Of a stretch of DNA of 64,000 nucleotides, positions 38,289 through 47,916 are shown one piece after another; the stretch's first letter is position 1, and each line of letters starts with the position of its first letter. Below the pieces are notes generated by a model. That model was not told the DNA's origin. It did not search any database and saw only the letters and a list, made by a program, of their open reading frames with translations. The translations under genes were made by a program, and so were the position numbers. The DNA is from Acinetobacter haemolyticus CIP 64.3 = MTCC 9819 (GTDB taxonomy: Bacteria; Pseudomonadota; Gammaproteobacteria; Pseudomonadales; Moraxellaceae): the NCBI RefSeq assembly GCF_000369065.1, contig NZ_KB849800.1, positions 547,673-611,672 of the forward strand, given 5' to 3'.

Positions 38289-39197
38289 CTACAATGTCAA
38301 TTCAAGCTTGGAGTTGAAGTGCATTTCTTGTTTTGAGACTGGATCATTGAAAAAGATTTCCTTTGCAAGTAGCTGTAAAGGGTTAGAGAAATCATCACTC
38401 GATTTGTGCGCGATAACTGGATAAAACTCATCATTTAGAATGGGGATACCTAAATAGTTCAGGTGGACTCGTAATTGATGTTGCTTACCTGTTTGGGGCT
38501 TAAGTAAGTATTTTGCGTGGGATTTATTGTGCTCTAACAGCTCAATCAAAGTTTCAGTATTACTTGGTTTTTCTAAATTGACTTGCATGGTGTAAAAAGG
38601 CAAGCCTTTTTCTAAATGTAGCTTTACCGTTTGTGGGAAATGTAATTCAGGGCGATACACTGCAATTGCATGGTAGATTTTTTGCACTTTTCTTTCAGCA
38701 AAAAGCTGCTGATAAATTCCTCTTGCACTTGCTTTTTTACAGAATAAAACTACACCTGCTGTTTCACGATCAAGTCGGTGGATTGGGGTCAGCTCTTTAT
38801 AACCTGTCTGTTTTTTTAAGCGCACGAGTAGTGTTTCTTGTACGTATTGTCCTGTAGGACTCATGGTGAGAAAGTGTGGTTTATCGACAACGAGTAAATC
38901 TTCATTTTCAAATAAGATTTCATATTGAAATGGCACATGTACTTCGTGAGCAAGAAAGCGGTAGTAAAAAATATGTGTATTGGCGGTATAGGGGCTATCT
39001 GATTTTAATTTTTTACCATCGGCTGAATATATTAATCCATCATCAAAGCGTTGTTGCCATTCTTCGATTTTAATGTGCTCAAAATGTTGGCATAGATATT
39101 CGAAAATTGTGCTTATGGTGATACCGTGCGGTAAAAAGACTTTACTCGCACTGACACCGTCAATTAAAGGAGGAGTAAATTCAAACATGGACTTCAT
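38289..39197 (-). CDS. RluA-family pseudouridine synthase
   Basis: A 302-residue pseudouridine synthase with the catalytic motif PIHRLDRETAGVVLF and the second block KQHQLRVHLNYLGIPILND. The first 85 residues form an atypical N-terminal extension without a clear S4 domain. Family members modify 23S rRNA or tRNA. The target cannot be assigned, although the HRLDRETAG form resembles the tRNA/23S RluA-like subgroup. An ATG nine bases further in is an equally possible start, since neither has a strong ribosome site. Confidence 0.88.
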   Translation of the reverse strand: MKSMFEFTPPLIDGVSASKVFLPHGITISTIFEYLCQHFEHIKIEEWQQRFDDGLIYSADGKKLKSDSPYTANTHIFYYRFLAHEVHVPFQYEILFENEDLLVVDKPHFLTMSPTGQYVQETLLVRLKKQTGYKELTPIHRLDRETAGVVLFCKKASARGIYQQLFAERKVQKIYHAIAVYRPELHFPQTVKLHLEKGLPFYTMQVNLEKPSNTETLIELLEHNKSHAKYLLKPQTGKQHQLRVHLNYLGIPILNDEFYPVIAHKSSDDFSNPLQLLAKEIFFNDPVSKQEMHFNSKLELTL

Positions 39198-39314
39198 ACA
39201 ACAAAATTAACCTAATCTAAGCGGAGTAAAATAAGCCAGTTTCAATATAGTTGATTAGGCTTTAATTCATGGCAATGTTATCATAGCCGTCATTCCAATT
39301 TTGTTTTGATTGCC

Positions 39315-39791
39315 ATGTTGTATTCAGTGAAATTTACTTTAAATCATGAACAAGACACTCAACGTTTTGCACAGATACTTTCTCAGCTGGTGCATTCAGG
39401 CATTATTTATTTAATTGGTGATTTGGGAGCAGGTAAAACCACGTTCACCCGTTATTTCTTACAAAGTCTTGGACACCAAGGCTCGGTAAAGAGTCCAACG
39501 TATACTTTGGTAGAGCCTTATACCATACAAGGCAAAGAAATTTTTCACTTTGATCTATATCGCTTAGATAATCCTTATGAACTCGAGTTAATGGGAATTC
39601 GTGACTATTTGGAAACACTAGATGCGTTATTTTTATTTGAATGGCCATCAAAAGGTGGCAATGAAATTCCTAAGCCGGATGTTGTGATTGATATCCAAAA
39701 ATCAGATGATGAACTGACTCGATTTGTGACGATTACTGTGAACTCTGAATCTTTATACCAAACGCTGCAGGAACAATTGCATGGCGCATGA
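39315..39791 (+). CDS. tsaE: tRNA threonylcarbamoyladenosine biosynthesis ATPase
   Basis: TsaE is the ATPase that, with TsaB and TsaD, adds threonylcarbamoyl to A37 of ANN-decoding tRNAs. The 158-residue protein has Walker [20 protein letters not shown], switch [10 protein letters not shown] and [22 protein letters not shown] with FEWP. TTG 39306 is in frame, but ATG 39315 starts the normal length. It overlaps mutL by 11 bases, and tsaE-mutL-miaA-hfq is a classic gammaproteobacterial operon. Confidence 0.96.
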   Translation: MLYSVKFTLNHEQDTQRFAQILSQLVHSGIIYLIGDLGAGKTTFTRYFLQSLGHQGSVKSPTYTLVEPYTIQGKEIFHFDLYRLDNPYELELMGIRDYLETLDALFLFEWPSKGGNEIPKPDVVIDIQKSDDELTRFVTITVNSESLYQTLQEQLHGA

Positions 39792-41751
39792 TGCAACTCG
39801 TCGTATTCATACCCTTGATGCTGCTTTAGCTAACCAAATTGCCGCAGGTGAGGTGATCGAACGCCCTTCATCTGTGGTGAAAGAGTTATTGGAAAACTCA
39901 ATTGATGCTGGTGCAACAGAGCTGATTATTCGTGTTGCGCAAGGTGGTGCCACATTGATTGAGATTATCGACAATGGGAATGGTATTCATCCTGAAGATT
40001 TACCTTTGGCGGTAATGCGTCATGCAACGAGTAAAATTCAAACCGCAGATGATTTGCATGCAATTGTCAGTTTGGGATTCCGTGGGGAAGCTCTCGCTTC
40101 TATTGCTGCCGTTTCTCGTCTGACTTTAACCAGTAGCCAAGATGAACAAGGTGTTGGTTATCAAGTCGAGGTGAATGGTACAGCATTTGATCATCAACAA
40201 ATTCAAGCTGTGGCCGCACAAAAAGGCACTCACATCCGCGTACAGGATTTATTTTTTAATGTACCTGCTCGACGTAAATTCTTAAAAAAGCCGAGTACTG
40301 AGTTTGGTCATATAGAAGAAATTGTACGCCGTTTGGCTTTGACTCATTTTGAGATTCGTTTCGTACTCGAGCATAACGACAACATTCGGTTAAATCTGCC
40401 AGTTGCTGATAGTGGTGAGTTACGTTATCAACGTGTTCAGCAGTTATTAGGCCAACAGTTTATTCAAAATGCGTATTGGATTGATGCTGAAAGTATCAAT
40501 ATGCGCTTGTCTGGATGGTTGGGTCATCCATCTGATGCACGTGCTCAAGCAGATTTGCAATATGTTTATGTCAATGGTCGTATTGTCAAAGATAAAACCA
40601 TTTCACATGCCTTGCGTATGGCCTATGAGGGTATCTTGCATGGACATCAGCATTCTTCTTATTTGTTGTTTTTAGAAGTTGATCCTGAAAATATTGATGT
40701 GAATGTACATCCAACGAAGCACGAGATTCGCTTTTTGAATCAACGTGAAGTACATGAGTTCGTACGTCATTACGCCAAAGCGACGTTATCACAATTTCAA
40801 ACGGCTAGTGCTGATTTAGCTCAAGCGATGAAAGTTGATGAAACTGATCATCAAGCGGCACAATACCAACCGCAGCCGAAATACCAAGAACAATTTAATT
40901 TACACAAAGCTGTTGTAACCGAGCCGTTATCAGATCAACAAACAGATATATCAACTGAGCTGTTCACTGAATTTAATCAAAGTCGCCCTCAAGCGGTTCA
41001 TTACAATTCAGGTCAATCACAGCAGCCTCGATATAATGGTTCAGGTCAACTCAATAACGCACTTAAAACTTATTTAGCGCCTTTAAGAGAGTCGGACGTT
41101 CCGATAGCTTTTGATAGTGGCAATGATACAGTTGATCGTGATGTAGCACAGTCACGAGTAGATGAGTTTCCGCTCGGTATTGCAATTGCACAATTACATG
41201 GCATTTATATCTTGGCGCAAAATACAGAAGGTTTGATTATTGTTGATATGCATGCCGCGCATGAAAGGATCTTATTGCAACAAATGAAAGCCGCATGGGA
41301 TAAACCCGAATTTTGGGTGTCTCAGCAATTGCTGATTCCTAAAGTGGTATCAATTACTCGTATGCAAGCAACACGCATAGAAGAGTTACAGCCACAGTTA
41401 CAACGTTTGGGGCTTGAAATAGATCAGTATGGCGATGAGCAAGTGATTGTACGAGGTGTTCCTGCGATTTTGCATAAAGCTGATTTTTCAAATTTGATTC
41501 CAGAATTGCTTAATGATTTGGATCCAAATGATGAAGCACGTGGCTTATTACAAAAACGGGATGAGCTCTTGGCAGGTATGGCATGTCATGGGGCGGTACG
41601 TGCTCATCGTCAATTAAGTTTGTCTGAAATGAATGCTCTATTACGTCAAATGGAGCAAACTGAATTTGCAAGTCAATGTAATCATGGCCGTCCGACTTGG
41701 CGCGCATTTCCACTTCACCAATTAGATAAATTATTTGCTCGAGGAGAGTAG
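39781..41751 (+). CDS. mutL: DNA mismatch repair protein MutL
   Basis: MutL links mismatch-bound MutS to downstream repair. The 656-residue protein has the GHKL ATPase N-terminus ([50 protein letters not shown]), the transducer, a Pro/Gln/Ser-rich linker (about 345-450) and the C-terminal dimerisation domain ending [23 protein letters not shown]. The endonuclease motif DQHA(X)2E(X)4E is only partly present ([14 protein letters not shown]), which suggests a nuclease-inactive MutL working with a partner enzyme, an inference from the motif only. Confidence 0.97.
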   Translation: MAHDATRRIHTLDAALANQIAAGEVIERPSSVVKELLENSIDAGATELIIRVAQGGATLIEIIDNGNGIHPEDLPLAVMRHATSKIQTADDLHAIVSLGFRGEALASIAAVSRLTLTSSQDEQGVGYQVEVNGTAFDHQQIQAVAAQKGTHIRVQDLFFNVPARRKFLKKPSTEFGHIEEIVRRLALTHFEIRFVLEHNDNIRLNLPVADSGELRYQRVQQLLGQQFIQNAYWIDAESINMRLSGWLGHPSDARAQADLQYVYVNGRIVKDKTISHALRMAYEGILHGHQHSSYLLFLEVDPENIDVNVHPTKHEIRFLNQREVHEFVRHYAKATLSQFQTASADLAQAMKVDETDHQAAQYQPQPKYQEQFNLHKAVVTEPLSDQQTDISTELFTEFNQSRPQAVHYNSGQSQQPRYNGSGQLNNALKTYLAPLRESDVPIAFDSGNDTVDRDVAQSRVDEFPLGIAIAQLHGIYILAQNTEGLIIVDMHAAHERILLQQMKAAWDKPEFWVSQQLLIPKVVSITRMQATRIEELQPQLQRLGLEIDQYGDEQVIVRGVPAILHKADFSNLIPELLNDLDPNDEARGLLQKRDELLAGMACHGAVRAHRQLSLSEMNALLRQMEQTEFASQCNHGRPTWRAFPLHQLDKLFARGE

Positions 41752-41757
41752 TTTTAC

Positions 41758-42702
41758 ATGTCGAATCAATTGCCCGTCATCAATTTAATGGGGCCTACCG
41801 CAAGTGGTAAAACTGCATTGGCATGTGAACTCTATGAGCGTGGTCATTATGAACTTATTTCTGTTGACTCAGCTTTAGTTTATAAAGATATGGATATTGG
41901 TACTGCAAAGCCGACTCAAGAAGAACAAGCGCAATATCCTCATCATCTGATTGATATTATTACACCATTGGAGGTGTATTCAGCTGCTCAATTTGTTGAA
42001 GATGTTTGCCCCCTCATTGACGATATGCATGCCCGTGGTAAAACACCGATTTTAGTCGGTGGAACGATGCTGTATTTTAAAGCTTTGCTTGAGGGACTTG
42101 CTGATAATTTACCGAATGCGGATCAAGTGATTCGTGATGCAATTGTGGCAAAAGCAGAAGCAGAAGGTTGGCAATCTGTTTATGACGAATTGGTTGAAGT
42201 GGATCCAGTTGCTGGTGAGAAATTTAAAGTTTCAGATAAACAGCGGATTATTCGTGCGCTTGAGGTTTATCGAATCACAGGTGAGCCAATAACAAAACTA
42301 CAAGCTGAACAGCCTAAAAATCAACCGTATCGTTACACATTTCATAACTACGCACTGATGCCTGATCGGGTAGAATTACATCAACGCATTGAGCAAAGAT
42401 TGAGCAAAATGTGGAGCATTGGTTTTTTAAATGAAGTTGAGGAATTGATTAAAAAATACGATTTAAATGATAGTTTACCCTCCATGCGTTCTGTGGGTTA
42501 TCGCCAAGCTTTAGATTTTTTATTAAAAAGTGACTTAAGTCTCAAAAATAAAGTAGAAATGGAGAACAAAGCGTTATTTGCGACACGGCAACTTGCCAAA
42601 CGTCAATACACTTGGTTACGTTCTTTGCAAGAAATACACGATTTTAAAACTTACGTGACGATAAAGCAGGCGAAAGAAGACTTGCGAAACTTCTTGGGAT
42701 AA
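41758..42702 (+). CDS. miaA: tRNA dimethylallyltransferase
   Basis: MiaA adds a dimethylallyl group to N6 of A37 in UNN-decoding tRNAs. The 314-residue enzyme has the P-loop [15 protein letters not shown], the substrate block [35 protein letters not shown] and the C-terminal [21 protein letters not shown] precedes the ATG, only 6 bases after mutL. It is upstream of hfq, whose mRNA is often made from promoters in or before miaA. Confidence 0.97.
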   Translation: MSNQLPVINLMGPTASGKTALACELYERGHYELISVDSALVYKDMDIGTAKPTQEEQAQYPHHLIDIITPLEVYSAAQFVEDVCPLIDDMHARGKTPILVGGTMLYFKALLEGLADNLPNADQVIRDAIVAKAEAEGWQSVYDELVEVDPVAGEKFKVSDKQRIIRALEVYRITGEPITKLQAEQPKNQPYRYTFHNYALMPDRVELHQRIEQRLSKMWSIGFLNEVEELIKKYDLNDSLPSMRSVGYRQALDFLLKSDLSLKNKVEMENKALFATRQLAKRQYTWLRSLQEIHDFKTYVTIKQAKEDLRNFLG

Positions 42703-42792
42703 AGCAAAATTCGCAGGCTGTCTTTTTATAATTTTTAGTTGAAAAATAAAGATAGTTTTTTTGCGCTGATTTAAAAATTTTTGGAGTTAAAA

Positions 42793-43323
42793 ATGTCTAA
42801 AGGTCAAACTTTACAAGATCCGTTCTTAAATTCTCTCCGTAAAGAACGTATTCCAGTTTCTATTTTCCTTGTGAACGGTATCAAGCTACAAGGTCATATT
42901 GAGTCTTTTGACCAATATGTTGTATTGCTTAAAAACACTGTAAGCCAAATGGTTTACAAACATGCTATTTCTACTGTCGTTCCTGCACGTAATCCACGTC
43001 CAGCTGGTGCTCAAGGTGCTGGTGGATTCCCAGCACAAGGCGCTACAGGTGGCTTCGGTGGTCAAGGTGCTGCTGGTGGCTTCGGTGGTCAAGGCGGCGG
43101 CTTCGGTGGTCAAGGTGGCTTCGGTGGTCAAGGCGGCGGCTTCGGTGGTCAAGGTGGCTTCGGTGGTCAAGGTGGCTTCGGTGGTCAAGGTGGCTTCGGT
43201 GGTCAAGGTGGCTTCGGTGGTCAACAAGGCGGTTTTGGTGGTCAAGGCGGTTTTGGCAGTCAAGGTGGTTTTGACAGCGAAACTAAATTTGAAGATGGTC
43301 AAGACGACGAAAACAATCGTTAA
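42793..43323 (+). CDS. hfq: RNA chaperone Hfq with long glycine-rich tail
   Basis: Hfq forms a hexameric ring that pairs small RNAs with mRNAs. Residues 1-66 hold the Sm fold ([45 protein letters not shown] and the Sm2 motif YKHAIST). The remaining 110 residues are a low-complexity tail of GGFGGQG repeats ending in an acidic tip (EDGQDDENN). The total is 176 residues against 102 in E. coli. Long Gly-rich tails are a hallmark of Moraxellaceae Hfq. GGAG at 42783-42786 sets ATG 42793 as the start. A strong terminator follows. Confidence 0.97.
   Translation: MSKGQTLQDPFLNSLRKERIPVSIFLVNGIKLQGHIESFDQYVVLLKNTVSQMVYKHAISTVVPARNPRPAGAQGAGGFPAQGATGGFGGQGAAGGFGGQGGGFGGQGGFGGQGGGFGGQGGFGGQGGFGGQGGFGGQGGFGGQQGGFGGQGGFGSQGGFDSETKFEDGQDDENNR
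43044..43272 (+). repeat. Short tandem repeats in the hfq tail
   Basis: About eleven near-identical units of 15-21 bases based on 'ggtggcttcggtggtcaa' encode Gly-Gly-Phe-Gly-Gly-Gln. The copies are almost identical at DNA level, whereas codon choice shifts to GGTTTT in the last few. This pattern favours slippage and strain-to-strain length change. Confidence 0.9.
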
Positions 43324-43342
43324 TAGATTGATGATCTTTAAG

Positions 43343-43374
43343 ATGCCAGTCTCTACGTAGACTGGCATTTTTTT
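43343..43374 (+). terminator. hfq terminator
   Basis: The perfect stem ATGCCAGTCT / AGACTGGCAT with a 6-base loop is followed by TTTTTT. It begins 19 bases past the hfq stop and closes the tsaE-mutL-miaA-hfq operon. Confidence 0.9.
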
Positions 43375-43401
43375 GTTTATTGAAAAGCTAGAATAGATAT
43401 T

Positions 43402-44259
43402 ATGGAACTTATTGCTGCCGCAGCCTGTTGTAGTGTCATTGTTTCGATTTTATTGAAATATTTCAAAACTAAAGGATTTGATGTTTTTCAAATGATTGCA
43501 TGGAACTATTTAAGTGCAAGCATTTTATGTTTCTATTGGTTTAAAACTGATATTACCCATGTATCACTCAGCCAGACACCTTGGTGGTTAATTTTTATTT
43601 TAGCTGTTCTATTGCCGAGTATCTTTTTGTGTTTGGCTAAATCATTGCAATATGCGGGAATTCTAAAAACAGAAATCGCACAACGGTTGGCTGTAATCCT
43701 ATCTTTGTTAGCAGCTTATTTTATTTTTGGCGAACAATTTAGCCATTTGAAATTAATTGGTGTGGTTCTAGGTATTGTTGCAATTTTAGCAATCATTTTT
43801 GGACAAGCAACGGAACATTCTAATAAATCAATCAACTTAAAATCTGCTTTGTTCTTATTTAGTGTTTGGGCAGGTTATGCGATTATTGATGTATTACTTA
43901 AATACAGCAGTAGCTTAGGCTTACAGTTTGCAGTCACACTCAATTTAACTTTTATAGCTGCTTTTGTTTTATCAATTATCTATCTTGCAGTAACCCAACC
44001 ACATTGGCAGCCTAAAAATATCTTTATGGGTCTGATTTTAGGTGGGCTTAACTTTGCCAACATTGCTTTGTATGTGAAAGCGCACATGGTATTTAAAGAA
44101 ACACCTGCCATTGTCTTTGCTGGCATGAATATTCTAGTGGTTATTCTAGGTGTATTGAGTGGCGTGGTTTTATTCAAAGAACGTTTAAAAGGATATACAT
44201 GGCTTGGATTGGTCTCTGGTATCGTGGCGGTTCTTTGTTTAGCCAGAGCAATGATGTAA
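43402..44259 (+). CDS. EamA/DMT-superfamily transporter
   Basis: A 285-residue integral membrane protein with about ten helices in two EamA repeats. Residues 1-135 hold ELIAAAACCSVIVSILLKYF and a GVVLGIVAILAIIFG helix, and residues 145-285 hold the second repeat ending LGLVSGIVAVLCLARAM. Drug/metabolite transporters of this family export amino acids, metabolites or drugs. The substrate is unknown. It stands alone between hfq and the TetR gene, and no ribosome site better than AGAATAG is seen. Confidence 0.85.
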   Translation: MELIAAAACCSVIVSILLKYFKTKGFDVFQMIAWNYLSASILCFYWFKTDITHVSLSQTPWWLIFILAVLLPSIFLCLAKSLQYAGILKTEIAQRLAVILSLLAAYFIFGEQFSHLKLIGVVLGIVAILAIIFGQATEHSNKSINLKSALFLFSVWAGYAIIDVLLKYSSSLGLQFAVTLNLTFIAAFVLSIIYLAVTQPHWQPKNIFMGLILGGLNFANIALYVKAHMVFKETPAIVFAGMNILVVILGVLSGVVLFKERLKGYTWLGLVSGIVAVLCLARAMM

Positions 44260-44293
44260 CTTCAGTATGAATTGTTCTTTAATGAGATGAAAT

Positions 44294-44890
44294 ATGGTTG
44301 AAAAAAGGCTGACCAAAGAACAGCGTAGGCAGCAGTTGTTACAAGTCGCACGTTTGATTATCCGTACAGAAGGCGTGGAAGCGCTTACACTCGGATATTT
44401 GGCGCAACAAGCGGGGATAACCAAACCAATCGCTTATCGGCATTTTATTGATAAAGAAGGTTTATTAATTGCGATTTATAAGGAGTTTAGTGACAAGCAG
44501 AAACAGGATTTATCTGATGCATTAGCGCAACATGCAAAGAGCCTAGATCAGACAATTCATTTTTTTTGTAGCGCGTGTTTGAAATTTCATATTGCAACAG
44601 GTCCTGAAGTTGGTTTGGTGGTTGCTGCTCTCTCTGGTACGGATATATTGCAAAACTATTTGGTGCAATGTCAGCAGGAGTTTATCGGAATTTTTAAGCA
44701 GGGTATTCTTCCTTTTGTTTTTCTTGAAGGTCAAGAAGGTGAAGCCATCATCATTGCGATAACAGGATTGATGGAAACAATTTGTGTTGCTGCAAGTAAT
44801 GGCGTGATTGATGCAGAAATAGCCCAGCGTGTTATGGGGAAATCAACTTTACTAATATTAAATGATTATTTAAATACCAGACAAAAATGA
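44294..44890 (+). CDS. TetR-family transcriptional regulator
   Basis: A 198-residue repressor with the TetR N-terminal helix-turn-helix (RRQQLLQVARLIIRTEGVEALTLGYLAQQAGITKPIAYRHFIDKEGLLIAIY) and a helical ligand domain. It lies 69 bases upstream of an MdaB-like reductase gene on the same strand. A perfect 9-bp palindrome in the gap between them (44908-44930) is the obvious operator candidate, so the regulator probably controls that gene. It may respond to a quinone or other aromatic ligand, which is inference. Confidence 0.9.
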   Translation: MVEKRLTKEQRRQQLLQVARLIIRTEGVEALTLGYLAQQAGITKPIAYRHFIDKEGLLIAIYKEFSDKQKQDLSDALAQHAKSLDQTIHFFCSACLKFHIATGPEVGLVVAALSGTDILQNYLVQCQQEFIGIFKQGILPFVFLEGQEGEAIIIAITGLMETICVAASNGVIDAEIAQRVMGKSTLLILNDYLNTRQK

Positions 44891-44907
44891 CCAAGTGTAT
44901 TGCTTAC

Positions 44908-44930
44908 ATAAGTTACTAATGGTAACTTAT
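44908..44930. promoter_or_regulatory. Palindromic operator candidate for the TetR regulator
   Basis: ATAAGTTAC and GTAACTTAT form a perfect 9-bp inverted repeat with a 5-base centre TAATG. It sits between the TetR gene and the reductase gene, 29 bases before the latter's start and overlapping a plausible TTGCTT -35 region. Size and symmetry fit TetR operators. Confidence 0.55.
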
Positions 44931-44959
44931 GGGTTGTAATAACGCTTGGAAAAAATCTC

Positions 44960-45583
44960 ATGCCAATTTCTAAACAATATAAAAATGCTTTGATTGTCAT
45001 TACACATCCTGACTCTACATCTTTATCACATCAAATTGCGAACCATATTGCCAAACATTTAACCCATCAAGGAATGAGTGTTGAAGTTGCTGATTTACAT
45101 AAAGAAGACTTTAAATCAGCGATTACCATTGCTGATCTTGGGGCCTATCGTGGTCAGCAAGTCGTAGGTCCTGATATCGTGTCTGAACAGGCACGCTTTG
45201 ATCGGGCAGATATCGTTTATTTTGTTTTTCCGATTTATTGGTGGTCAGTACCTGCGATGTTAAAAGGTTGGTTTGATCGTGTATTTACACTTGGTTGGGC
45301 ATATAAAATAGATGATCAAGGCCGCTTAACAGGTGAATTGAAAAATATCCCAGTCAAACTGATAGCAACGGGAACAGGGGATAAGGCTGGCTACGATAAA
45401 CATGGTTATACTCAAGCGATACAAACACAAATCGTGGAAGGTATATTTGGTTTTTGCGGGCTTCACGATGTGCAAACATCTATACTTTATGGAGCCGATT
45501 TTATACAAGCAGATGGTTTACAGGATTTTTTCAATCAATTAGATCAAGATATTTTAGCTATAAAACAGCCCAGTTCGTGTTGA
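44960..45583 (+). CDS. Flavodoxin-fold NAD(P)H-dependent quinone oxidoreductase (MdaB/NQO1-like)
   Basis: The 207-residue protein has a Flavodoxin_2 fold. It shows an FMN/FAD loop LIVITHPDSTSLSHQIANHI, the strand ADIVYFVFPIYWWSVPAMLKGWFDRVFTLGWAYK (a hallmark of the NQO1 family) and a central Gly-rich ATGTGDKAGYDKHGY block. It should reduce quinones by two electrons using NAD(P)H. Upstream TetR and its operator candidate suggest inducible control. It is convergent with a nitroreductase gene, giving a small redox-detoxification cluster. Confidence 0.88.
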   Translation: MPISKQYKNALIVITHPDSTSLSHQIANHIAKHLTHQGMSVEVADLHKEDFKSAITIADLGAYRGQQVVGPDIVSEQARFDRADIVYFVFPIYWWSVPAMLKGWFDRVFTLGWAYKIDDQGRLTGELKNIPVKLIATGTGDKAGYDKHGYTQAIQTQIVEGIFGFCGLHDVQTSILYGADFIQADGLQDFFNQLDQDILAIKQPSSC

Positions 45584-45589
45584 TGGAAT

Positions 45590-45630
45590 ATGGCTATGAT
45601 CTTCTAATATTTTGCTTAGATCACAGCCAT
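45590..45630 (-). terminator. Weak hairpin after the nitroreductase gene
   Basis: ATGGCTATGATC / GATCACAGCCAT pair over 12 bp. The single non-Watson-Crick position is a G-U wobble only on the minus strand, favouring a minus-strand RNA stem after nfsB. No good T-run follows. Confidence 0.35.
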
Positions 45631-45641
45631 TGGTCTAAAAT

Positions 45642-46295
45642 TTATAAACGTGTAAAGATAACCTCATCTGCTAAGCGTGATTTAGGAAGTTTTGCATTAA
45701 AGTCCGCTTCACTGCGATAACCTAGCGATACAATCACGGATGCTTTGAGTCCTTTTTCGGCTAACCCAAATTCTTGATTAATTGTATTACGGTCAAAGCC
45801 TTCCATTGGGGTTGCATCAATCCCCTCAAGCCCAGCTGCAAAAAGTAGCTGTCCTAATGCGAGATAGGTTTGATTTTCCATCCAAGCTGGAAGGTTTTTC
45901 AATTCATTGCGATAAAACTCAACATAGCCTTGGCGTGTGTCACGCTGACCTTGTTTTGCTGTTTCATCTTTAAAGCGACCACTCAACTCATCTTGTTGAA
46001 GGAGTTGTTCCAAATATTCAGTTGAAATATCAGTACGAGTGCAAAAAATGATGGTGTGAGAAGAGTTCAATACTTTTGCCGCGTTATAGATATAGTTGCC
46101 TGTTAAACCTGCTGCGATTCTTTGTTTTGCAGCATCTGTTTCAGCGACAATAAAATGCCATGGTTGGATATTTACAGAAGAAGGACTAAAGCGTAATACT
46201 TCTAAAAGTTTTTCAAATTGTTGTTTTGGTATTTTCTTTTCAGCATCATAAGCTTTTGTTGCATATCGTGTTTTTGCTGTAACGAGTGTATCCAT
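45642..46295 (-). CDS. nfsB: Oxygen-insensitive NAD(P)H nitroreductase (NfsB-type)
   Basis: A 217-residue nitroreductase that binds FMN as a dimer and reduces nitroaromatics and quinones by two-electron steps. Family blocks are RYATKAYDAEKKIPKQQFEKLLEVLRFSPSSVNIQPWHFIVAET, ANVLLASQALG-type LALGQLLFAAGLEGIDATPMEGFD, and VIVSLGYRSEADFNAKLPKSR. The length matches E. coli NfsB. It is convergent with the MdaB-like gene, and a hairpin (45590-45630) sits between them. Alternative: a dihydropteridine reductase-like activity, since NfsB is annotated so in some genomes. Confidence 0.9.
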   Translation of the reverse strand: MDTLVTAKTRYATKAYDAEKKIPKQQFEKLLEVLRFSPSSVNIQPWHFIVAETDAAKQRIAAGLTGNYIYNAAKVLNSSHTIIFCTRTDISTEYLEQLLQQDELSGRFKDETAKQGQRDTRQGYVEFYRNELKNLPAWMENQTYLALGQLLFAAGLEGIDATPMEGFDRNTINQEFGLAEKGLKASVIVSLGYRSEADFNAKLPKSRLADEVIFTRL

Positions 46296-46501
46296 TCGCC
46301 ATATCTACTCTATTAAAAATTTAATTTATTCTACTTGATATCTATTTTTCTGAAAGTAGCTAAATGTGAATTTTCATATAGATTAAAATCGTATGTCAGT
46401 GATTTGAAATAGCCAAGCTTATAACTTTTTATAAGAGTTTTTTTTAATCAAATGCCCTCACATTTTAATTTTGCAAGGTTGATATCACACATTGTAAAGG
46501 G

Positions 46502-47218
46502 TCAATATGACCATTTCTTAAAATCAATTTTATAATTTTTTTGTTCATTCAATTCAAGAATCCAAGCGGAATCAGTGCGCCAATCGCCCAATACAATTCT
46601 TTGTTTATTTTGTATTTGATGAATTTCAGGACGATGGGTATGACCATGAATTAAATAATCAACTTGTTCGATCGCAGATTGTACTGCTTGAGCATTCACA
46701 TCCATGATGTCATAGCTTTTCAGTTGTTTGGTTTCACTACTTTTTTTACGGAAACCATTGGCCAGTTTTTGTCTAAAACTGAGTGGCGTTCTTTTTATTA
46801 AACCCAATAGCACAGGATTACGAATCACTTTGCGGAAACGTTGGTATGCAATATCGTCAGTACACAGGGCATCGCCATGTTCGAGACGAATTTTCATGTG
46901 GTTGATTTCGAGGTTATAGACATCAGGTAGCAAAATTCCGTCGAATTGATCTAAGAATTTTTGACCTAAAGCGAAATCACGATTGCCCACTTGGAAGTAA
47001 ACTTGATTGCCAGCAGATGAAAATTTCTGTAATGCATTGATAATTTCATCTAACCATGGGGCGGTGTAATCATCACCAATCCAAGCATTAAACCAATCAC
47101 CGAGGATATAGAGCTGGGTGTTTTTAGTTTGATATTCTTTGAGTAAAGCTAAAAACCCTCGAACAAGTCGAGGGTGATCAGGTGACAAATGTAAATCTGA
47201 AATAAACAGATAAGTCAC
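46502..47218 (-). CDS. lpxH: UDP-2,3-diacylglucosamine diphosphatase
   Basis: LpxH hydrolyses UDP-2,3-diacylglucosamine to lipid X in lipid A synthesis. The 238-residue calcineurin-like metallophosphatase has the five metal motifs: LFISDLHLS, LGDWFNAWIGDD, VGNRDF, LEHGDALCTDD and HGHTHRPEIH. It lies 21 bases downstream of ppiB on the same strand and probably shares its transcript. Confidence 0.95.
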   Translation of the reverse strand: MTYLFISDLHLSPDHPRLVRGFLALLKEYQTKNTQLYILGDWFNAWIGDDYTAPWLDEIINALQKFSSAGNQVYFQVGNRDFALGQKFLDQFDGILLPDVYNLEINHMKIRLEHGDALCTDDIAYQRFRKVIRNPVLLGLIKRTPLSFRQKLANGFRKKSSETKQLKSYDIMDVNAQAVQSAIEQVDYLIHGHTHRPEIHQIQNKQRIVLGDWRTDSAWILELNEQKNYKIDFKKWSY

Positions 47219-47239
47219 AAAGAATCCTGTTGGATAAAA

Positions 47240-47749
47240 TTATTCAGAGATAATTTTAGCAGATTCGATAACTACATTCTCTAAAGGAACATCAGCATGA
47301 TAACCACGGTTACCAGTACGCACACCTTTAATTGCAGCTACAACGTCCATACCTTCAACCACTTTACCAAATACAGCATAACCCCAACCTTGTGCTGTTT
47401 TACCTGTGTGGTTTAAGAAAGAGTTGTTTTTTACATTGATGAAGAATTGAGCAGATGCAGAGTGCGGAGCTTGAGTACGCGCCATTGCAATTGTGCCTTC
47501 ATCGTTGCTTAAGCCATTATCAGCTTCGTTTTCGATCGAGTCACGTGTTGCTTTTTCTTTGAAGTTTTCGTCCATGCCACCGCCTTGGATCATAAAACCA
47601 TCAATCACACGGTGGAAAATTACGCCGTCATAGAAACCGTCACGTACATATTCTAAGAAATTTGCAACCGTTTTTGGTGCTTTTTCAGCGTTAAGCTCAA
47701 GAACAATACGACCTTTGTTGGTATTTAATTCGACTTGAGGAAAACTCAT
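47240..47749 (-). CDS. ppiB: Cytoplasmic peptidyl-prolyl cis-trans isomerase B
   Basis: A 169-residue cyclophilin that speeds proline isomerisation in protein folding. Active-site blocks are [18 protein letters not shown] (catalytic Arg) and [18 protein letters not shown]. It has no signal peptide, so it is the cytoplasmic form. It is divergent from glnS and upstream of lpxH, an arrangement (glnS/ppiB/lpxH) common in gammaproteobacteria. Confidence 0.96.
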   Translation of the reverse strand: MSFPQVELNTNKGRIVLELNAEKAPKTVANFLEYVRDGFYDGVIFHRVIDGFMIQGGGMDENFKEKATRDSIENEADNGLSNDEGTIAMARTQAPHSASAQFFINVKNNSFLNHTGKTAQGWGYAVFGKVVEGMDVVAAIKGVRTGNRGYHADVPLENVVIESAKIISE

Positions 47750-47916
47750 TACATTAATCTCCTAAACATGGGCAAATTGACCATGGGTTTTTGGTTGAGA
47801 GAAGCATAAGCAAACTGTAAACTACAAGGCAAGTAAAAAACGTTAAAATCTTTCAGAAAAAGTAAAGATTGCGTTTTTATTCCCTATTTTTAACTGTAAG
47901 AAGTGATTTACACCCT

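Noticed and set aside
42886..43368. Long open frames on both strands across the hfq tail
   Set aside because: They arise from the short tandem repeats and encode monotonous Thr-Glu-Ala or Val-Lys-Ala repeats. The hfq frame has the Sm fold, ribosome site and terminator.
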